A stretch of 64,000 nt of DNA from Nitrospiraceae bacterium. GTDB lineage: Bacteria; Nitrospirota; Nitrospiria; Nitrospirales; Nitrospiraceae. The notes under the pieces were generated by a model, which made no database searches, was not told the origin of the DNA, and saw only the letters and a program-made list of their open reading frames with translations. Each line of letters begins with the position of its first letter. Position 1 is the first letter of the stretch. Below are positions 59,522 to 64,000 of the stretch, one piece after another. The position numbers and the translations under genes were made by a program. The stretch is taken from NCBI GenBank assembly GCA_013140715.1, contig JABFSG010000005.1, positions 25,576-89,575 on the forward strand, read 5' to 3'.

Positions 59522-60541
59522 ATGCTGAAGCTCGCACTCCTCGTTGCCGGCCTCTTCGCAATCGTGCTCATCGTCTGGAATGTCGGTCTCGAGCGCATCT
59601 ACGAAGCGGCGGCGCAACTCGGGCCGGTCGCGCTGATCGTCCTGCTGATCCCCTCCACCATTATGTACCTCATCGAAGCCTACGGATGGAAAGTCACACT
59701 TGGCCCATCAGCCAAGGAGATTCCGTTCTGGCGTGTGCTCGCAATCAAGACCGCCGGTGAAGTGGTGAACTTGACGACGCCGGCCGGCTACATCGGTGGC
59801 GAGCCGCTCAAAGCCTATCTACTCACAAAACATCATGTGCCGATGGTGGAGGGGGTTGCCTCGGTCGTGATCGCAAAAACGACGAAGACGATCGCCGAAG
59901 TGCTGTTCATCCTCTTGGGCATCACGCTTGCTTTTTGGAGAGTCGACAACGACGGGTCATTGGGACAGACCGTTGTCATGGCGCTGGGCAGTGTCGCAGT
60001 GTTGTTCTTCGTGACTTCGTCGTTGGTGTTCGCGCAGCGGCAAGGATTCTTTACCTGGTTGTTGGAATTCACTCGAAAGATCGGGCTGAAGATTTCTTTT
60101 CTCGAAGCGCGCGAGGGAAAAATACGGATGCTCGATCGAATGATTTTGGACTACTATCGCCATAATCGTCGGGCCGTGTATTCATCGACCGGACTGTTCT
60201 TTCTAAGTTGGATGGCGGAAGCATTGGAAGTGTACGTCATTATCTGGTATCTGGGAGGGCCTGCGACAGTCCTATCGGCCATTTCTATCAATGCCCTCTC
60301 GGTCTTCATCAAAGGCGGAAGTTTTTTTATTCCCGGAAGCCTGGGCGCTCAAGACATCGGGAATTTCTTGCTGCTGAAAGACTTTGGGTACTCCGATGTC
60401 GCCAGCGTCACATTCGCGCTGGTGAGACGATATCGAGAGCTGGTGTGGATCGTGATCGGATTGGTCTGCCTTGCGACATTGCGAGGGCGGGCAGCGGTAA
60501 CTCAGGAAAACCGCACACCAGACTCAGGGATGGGCTCCTGA
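59522..60541 (+). CDS. Flippase-like membrane protein, copy 2
   Basis: The 339-aa protein is collinear with copies 1 and 3, with the same blocks AGEVVNLTTPAGYIGGEPLKAYLL and FIKGGSFFIPGSLGAQDIGNFLLL. It is separated from copy 1 by 42 bp. Most differences from copy 3 lie in the helices between these motifs. Confidence 0.85.
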   Translation: MLKLALLVAGLFAIVLIVWNVGLERIYEAAAQLGPVALIVLLIPSTIMYLIEAYGWKVTLGPSAKEIPFWRVLAIKTAGEVVNLTTPAGYIGGEPLKAYLLTKHHVPMVEGVASVVIAKTTKTIAEVLFILLGITLAFWRVDNDGSLGQTVVMALGSVAVLFFVTSSLVFAQRQGFFTWLLEFTRKIGLKISFLEAREGKIRMLDRMILDYYRHNRRAVYSSTGLFFLSWMAEALEVYVIIWYLGGPATVLSAISINALSVFIKGGSFFIPGSLGAQDIGNFLLLKDFGYSDVASVTFALVRRYRELVWIVIGLVCLATLRGRAAVTQENRTPDSGMGS

Positions 60542-60642
60542 CACCCTACCCACATTCGACCGATTTCACTGGATCCATGTGCTAGGATTTGTGGTATGCT
60601 CAGTACTAATACCTCCGTGTGATTGCCCCTCCACCACAGCCT

Positions 60643-61662
60643 ATGCTGAAAATTGTACTTCTCTGTATCGGTCTCTTGACCCTTGGGACCATCGTCTGGC
60701 ATGTCGGGCCAGAGCGCATTTACGATGTGACCACGCAACTCGGTCCGATGGCGCTCCTCGCCATGCTGATTCCTTCCGTCATCATGTACATCGTCGAAGC
60801 CTACGGATGGAAAGTCACTCTTGGCCCATCGGCGAATCATCTTCCATTCTGGCGTGTGCTCGCGATCCGGACTGCGGGGGAAGTCGTAAATATGACCACG
60901 CCGGCCGGTTACTCCGGGGGCGAGCCGCTCAAGGCCCATCTGTTGAGGAATCGCAACGTGCCGATGGTGGATGGGGTCACCTCGGTGGTCATTGCGAAAA
61001 CCACGATGACGGTTGCCGAAGTGCTGTTTATCCTCATTGGAATCGGACTGGGGATGTGGTTGTTAGGCGGGAGCGATTCATCAGGCCAGACCGTGGCTGC
61101 GGCACTCTTCAGCGTGGGGCTGCTGGCAGCCGGGACCGCTGCGTTCGTCTTCGTGCAGCGGCAAGGAATCTTTACCTGGTCGTTGCGGTTTCTGCGGAAG
61201 ATCGGACTCAAGATTCGCTATCTTGAAGCCCGCGAGGAAAAATTACGCTCGCTGGATCGCACGATCTTGGACTTCTACCGTTATAACCGTCCAGCTTTTT
61301 ATGCCTCCACCGGGCTGTTCTTTCTCGGATGGATGGCGGAAGCGTTGGAAGTGTACGTCATCATCTATTTGCTCGGCGGTCCTGCCATCGCCCTGTCCGC
61401 GATCTCCATCGGAGCCCTTTCGGTCTTTATCAAGGGCGGCACCTTCTTCATCCCCGGCAGCCTGGGCGCCCAGGACGGGGGGAATTTATTCTTGCTGAAT
61501 GCTTTCGGATACTCCGATATCGCCGGCATCACCTTCGCGCTCCTGAGGCGGTTTCGTGAGCTGATCTGGATCGGGATCGGGCTTCTCTGTCTCCTGCTCC
61601 TGCGCGGGCACATCGCGAAAAACCCTGCAGTCCGCCCCCTCGACTCAGAAGTCGGCCCCTGA
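60643..61662 (+). CDS. Flippase-like membrane protein, copy 3
   Basis: The 339-aa protein has AGEVVNMTTPAGYSGGEPLKAHLL and FIKGGTFFIPGSLGAQDGGNLFLL. ATG 60643 aligns with the starts of copies 1 and 2. A 101-bp gap separates it from copy 2. The toxin-antitoxin module and a remnant of a fourth copy follow. Confidence 0.85.
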   Translation: MLKIVLLCIGLLTLGTIVWHVGPERIYDVTTQLGPMALLAMLIPSVIMYIVEAYGWKVTLGPSANHLPFWRVLAIRTAGEVVNMTTPAGYSGGEPLKAHLLRNRNVPMVDGVTSVVIAKTTMTVAEVLFILIGIGLGMWLLGGSDSSGQTVAAALFSVGLLAAGTAAFVFVQRQGIFTWSLRFLRKIGLKIRYLEAREEKLRSLDRTILDFYRYNRPAFYASTGLFFLGWMAEALEVYVIIYLLGGPAIALSAISIGALSVFIKGGTFFIPGSLGAQDGGNLFLLNAFGYSDIAGITFALLRRFRELIWIGIGLLCLLLLRGHIAKNPAVRPLDSEVGP

Positions 61663-61749
61663 CACATCCCCGTTCTCTCTTTCCCGAACGTTGCGGTCAT
61701 TTCCGAGGAAGCACAAAGGGCGGTGCTTTACGGTGAAAAATGACGATGC

Positions 61750-61769
61750 TACAATGTGATAACATTGTA
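61750..61769. promoter_or_regulatory. Probable operator of the AbrB/Doc module
   Basis: TACAATG-TGATAA-CATTGTA is a perfect 7-bp inverted repeat ending 22 bp upstream of the antitoxin start. A regulatory site for AbrB-type autoregulation is the natural reading. Confidence 0.6.
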
Positions 61770-61790
61770 TAACCACATGGAGGTGAGCGC

Positions 61791-62015
61791 ATGATTAAGA
61801 AATTGACCAAGCATGGCAATAGTCTAGCCCTCGTGCTCGATCGCGGAGTGCTGGATCTTCTGGAAATCGATGCCGACACTCCACTCAACATCAAGACAGA
61901 TGGGAAATGTCTCATTGTGACACCGGCTCAGGCTCCCGCACGGCAGAAAAAGTTCCAAGCGGCGTTGGAGGAAGGAAACCGTCGATATGGGAAGATGCTA
62001 AAAAGGCTGGCATAA
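61791..62015 (+). CDS. SpoVT/AbrB-type antitoxin
   Basis: The 74-aa protein has the AbrB/MazE N-terminal swapped hairpin (KKLTKHGNSLALVLDRGVLDLLEIDADTPLNIKTDGKCLIVTPA) and a Lys/Arg-rich tail that should contact the toxin. It is 3 bp upstream of a Doc-type toxin. GGAGGTG precedes the ATG. Confidence 0.85.
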   Translation: MIKKLTKHGNSLALVLDRGVLDLLEIDADTPLNIKTDGKCLIVTPAQAPARQKKFQAALEEGNRRYGKMLKRLA

Positions 62016-62018
62016 TGA

Positions 62019-62408
62019 ATGGCTAGCCCGCTATTTCTCTCAGTCGAGGACGTCATTGAGATTCACGCCGACCAAATTCAGCGGTACGGTGGGAGCCTTG
62101 GCATTCGCGGTGCTGATCTCTTGCAATCTGCACTCGGAATGCCAGAAGCTGGGTTCGGAGATCAATATCTTCATGTCGACCTGTTCGAAATGGCCGCAGC
62201 CTATCTCTATCACATCGTTCAAAACCATCCCTTTATCGACGGTAACAAGAGAACGGGAACAATGGCGGCATTCGTATTCTTGAAGCTCAATGGCCTCACG
62301 CTCGATGCCGACGAATCGGTTTTTGAAACGCTTGTCCTGCAGGCTGCCCAAGGCCAAGTTGGGAAAGACGCCATCGCAGATTTCTTCCGGCAAAACGCCA
62401 AGCCATAA
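62019..62408 (+). CDS. Doc-type toxin (Fic fold)
   Basis: The 129-aa protein has the Fic motif HPFIDGNKRTGTMAAFVFLKLNG around residues 66-88 (H-x-F-x-D-G-N-K-R). Doc proteins of this length phosphorylate EF-Tu. It partners the AbrB-type antitoxin. The module lies between flippase copy 3 and the remnant of a fourth copy, so it was probably inserted into or beside the tandem array. Confidence 0.88.
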   Translation: MASPLFLSVEDVIEIHADQIQRYGGSLGIRGADLLQSALGMPEAGFGDQYLHVDLFEMAAAYLYHIVQNHPFIDGNKRTGTMAAFVFLKLNGLTLDADESVFETLVLQAAQGQVGKDAIADFFRQNAKP

Positions 62409-62411
62409 CCA

Positions 62412-62519
62412 ACCGGCATCACCTTCGCGTTGCTCCGGCGATTCAGAGAATTGGTCTGGATCAGGCTAGGCTTGCTCTGCCTGGCACTACCCGGACTGTT
62501 CCCAACCTACTTGGCTTAG
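62412..62519 (+). pseudogene. C-terminal remnant of a fourth flippase-like copy
   Basis: The plus strand reads TGITFALLRRFRELVWIRLG and then LLCLALPG...TYLA and a stop. It matches the last 50 residues of copy 1 (TGITFALLRRFRELVWIGLGLLCL) almost exactly at the start. No start codon or the rest of the gene is present. The break falls 4 bp after the Doc stop codon. Confidence 0.85.
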
Positions 62520-62605
62520 TCCTTCACCCGTTCCATGGGCGCCATGGTTCTGAGAACCGGGAGCGAGCACAGGCTCATCAGCGTCAGAATCATCAGGTAC
62601 GACAT
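62516..62605 (-). CDS. Possible 29-residue hydrophobic small protein
   Basis: The minus strand reads MSYLMILTLMSLCSLPVLRTM followed by APMERVKD and a stop. A strong SD (GGAAGGAG) lies 6 nt before ATG. One hydrophobic helix is predicted. The stop overlaps the stop of the flippase remnant on the other strand. No homologue is known to me; the strong SD is the main support. Confidence 0.4.
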   Translation of the reverse strand: MSYLMILTLMSLCSLPVLRTMAPMERVKD

Positions 62606-62828
62606 GGTCGACTCCTTCCGACGTGAGTAATGCCTTGAAGAAGTGCAATGCCAAGGCCAGCCGCCTAACTAGAAAGAAGTGGGCTGTGGAACTGATTGAT
62701 ATGCAGGAGGCTTTTGTGGAGTTGGCTCAGGGAGTGTGGGGAAAAACTGCCGGGCTCTGGATTTTGATAAGAAACGACTGCAAAAGACGGCACTGAGACA
62801 TGAATTGGCTCGGGGTTCCGAGGGGGAA

Positions 62829-62928
62829 GGAGGGAGTGGCCAGGTGCCCTTTTTGCTCGCAGAACGCGCACGATGAAACAGTGCTCGTTCGATGCGCGCA
62901 GTAAAGGGCAGCCTCGGCCACTCCCTCT
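62829..62928. repeat. R2-family palindromic repeat (GGGAGTGGCC subtype)
   Basis: Arms AGAGGGAGTGGCC-like and GGCCACTCCCTCT enclose the core GCTCGCAGAACGCGCACGATG...GTGCTCGTTCGATGCGCGCA. Two further R2 copies follow, at 62996-63072 and 63107-63180. No gene is seen in 62606-63297. Confidence 0.85.
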
Positions 62929-62995
62929 AAGAGAGCTATGGAGAATTGGAAGACTCTCGTTCGATGCGTGCCCTGAGAAAGGGACGAGAGGGGAG

Positions 62996-63072
62996 CTAGA
63001 TGGTCTCCTGTGCTCGTGCAACGCGCGGTCTCGGAAGACCCTCGTTGGACGCGCGCAGTGGAAGATCATTCA
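62996..63072. repeat. R2-family palindromic repeat (GATGATCTTCC subtype)
   Basis: GATGGTCTCCTGTGCTCGTG...GGACGCGCGCAGTGGAAGATCATT, close to the consensus in the core. The right arm matches those at 28510 and, in complement, at 36850. Confidence 0.8.
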
Positions 63073-63106
63073 GTCTCCATCCCTGGAAAGATAACGAGCA
63101 AGCTTG

Positions 63107-63180
63107 GAAAGATCATTGAGCAGAATGCGGAGTGCTCAATGCGCGCAGCGAGAGGCAGCCTTGGTCACTCTTCTATAGAG
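63107..63180. repeat. Degenerate R2-family repeat
   Basis: GAAAGATCATTGAGCAGAATGCGGAGTGCTCAATGCGCGCAGCGAG keeps the right half of the core only. Confidence 0.45.
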
Positions 63181-63297
63181 CGGAGTAGGGAATTAGAAAG
63201 GCCTCACTTGATGGCTGCAGTCAGATCAATACGGGTCCTTTACCGGATGATGTGGCCACTGTTAAGCCACACGAATGTGTTTTGGCAGTAAGGACAC

Positions 63298-63880
63298 TTA
63301 CTCCACAATAAATGTTGGATCGCTTTGTACATAACCATCTAAGTCCACCGACCAGTTGGGCCTTAGTGGTCCCCATCTATCGAAGGCCCGCCTAAACTCG
63401 TCTGAGAACCTAAATATTCGATCCACACCTGTCCAGCTCGCAATGCGGTACATAGGTTCATCTTTGTCCTCGACGGCAATGGTTGAAAAGAACCCAATTC
63501 CTATTACATATAGGCCATGTACATGAGTAGGAGGTCCTAGCTCTAGTTGGATACGACGAAGAGAGTCAGCTATCAATCTTGGATCCCATTTTGGATCAGC
63601 GGGCAATCCGACTATGAAGGATCGAGCGGATACACTCTCTTTATCCGTATATCGAGTGACTTTAGTACGACTACCTGGCTTTGGGACCAAGTAATGCCGC
63701 TGTTTCATTCCTTTCACTTCAACCATATGCTCAATGTCGGTTCGCAGTTTCGTAGCGTCAAGGTGCATGGTTATTTCAACCATGCCAGCCACCGTCTCGA
63801 TCGGAAAAATAGAGTGGGACGGGTCATAGACAAGAGGCGCGGATGCTCTTCTGTCAAAAATAATGCGGTCGATTGAGCTA
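63298..63880 (-). pseudogene. DUF6602-like gene truncated at its 5' end by an insertion sequence
   Basis: The minus strand encodes a protein (about 190 residues) whose frame runs from the stop at 63298 up to about 63880. It includes SSIDRIIFDRRASAPLVYDP and then SHSIFPIETVAGMVEI before the part usually called from GTG 63792. These blocks resemble DUF6602-type proteins (D-x-IIF and FP-x-E-x-V-x-x-x-IE). The N-terminus is missing where the IS element begins. The first part of the gene was lost or lies beyond the element. Confidence 0.6.
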
Positions 63881-64000
63881 GGCTCGAAAAAGTGGACACC
63901 TTCAACCTATTATAGAGGTCTGGAGGTGTGGGATGGAAAAGTTACCACGACAGCAGTATACGAAGGAATTCCGCGAGCAAGCGGTGCGACTCGTGCCTGA
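63881..64000 (+). mobile_element. IS3-type insertion sequence (left part, continues beyond window)
   Basis: GGCTCGAAAAAGTGGACACC near 63881 looks like an IS3-group terminal repeat. It is followed by the start of a transposase orfA. The right part lies outside the window. The exact border is uncertain by a few bases. Confidence 0.65.
63933..64000 (+). CDS. IS3-family transposase OrfA (5' end only)
   Basis: ATG 63933 with GGAGG upstream opens MEKLPRQQYTKEFREQAVRL, the usual N-terminus of IS3/IS911-type OrfA (HTH_Tnp_1). Only 22 codons lie in the window. OrfB should follow beyond the edge. Confidence 0.75.
   Translation, partial: MEKLPRQQYTKEFREQAVRLVP

Noticed and set aside
1-64000. tRNA, rRNA, prophage or replication origin
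   Set aside because: I saw no cloverleaf-type sequences, rRNA segments, phage structural genes (the holin-family protein is a chromosomal YvlD type) or DnaA-box clusters.

Overview
The window looks like a chromosomal segment of a Gram-negative bacterium of moderately high GC, most likely a Nitrospira-type member of the Nitrospirota. The basis is gene content: a NikR/DUF3842/TonB receptor set, HpnA next to a CruF-type carotenoid protein, many small secreted or lipid-anchored proteins, and outer-membrane biogenesis genes. No rRNA, tRNA or CRISPR was found, so the assignment is an inference.

Layout. 1-4.1 kb: the 3' part of larC, a CaCA antiporter, pdxA, an unknown gene and rsmA. 4.1-11 kb: a PIN/RHH toxin-antitoxin pair, ftsK, lolA, a 2OG-Fe(II) oxygenase and a HigBA-like pair, separated by repeats. 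11.4-18.4 kb: a TPR protein, an Slp lipoprotein, a DsbA-like protein, a copper P-type ATPase with two YHS domains and a Deg-type protease. 19-29 kb: a large lipoprotein, a lipid-anchored truncated globin, nikR with an operator, DUF3842, a TonB receptor (probably for nickel), a DNA glycosylase, two unknown secreted or lipid-anchored proteins and a PII-like protein. 29.7-37 kb: an HNH nuclease, a histidine-kinase-like protein without its phospho-acceptor His, and a minus-strand polyprenyl synthase / hpnA / cruF set. 37-45 kb: small, mostly uncharacterised genes, a divergent AdoMet decarboxylase homologue and an SCP2 protein. 45-50.2 kb: a TetR / adaptor / RND efflux operon. 50.7-53.8 kb: four tandem PilZ genes and two tandem paralogous secreted proteins.

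53.9-61.7 kb is a plus-strand cluster that reads as a phosphonate head-group pathway: a split phosphonopyruvate decarboxylase, a PhnW-like transaminase, a PntC-like cytidylyltransferase, a CDP-alcohol phosphotransferase with a decayed N-terminal nucleotidyltransferase-like domain, and three tandem 339-residue flippase-like membrane proteins. An AbrB/Doc toxin-antitoxin module follows, then the 35-codon tail of a fourth flippase copy. The right end holds a gene truncated by an IS3-type element that runs off the window.

The most unusual feature is the intergenic DNA. At least five kinds of hairpin-forming repeat are interspersed among the genes. One class has arms made of degenerate tandem units of fixed length (9 bp at ten loci, 7 bp at four, 6 bp at two); the sequence differs from locus to locus but the two arms stay complementary. 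The 9-bp class usually lies just upstream of start codons, and in pdxA it encodes the N-terminus. Another class has a conserved core inside longer locus-specific arms. Others are 120-185 bp MITE-like palindromes that in several cases begin at a TAG stop codon.
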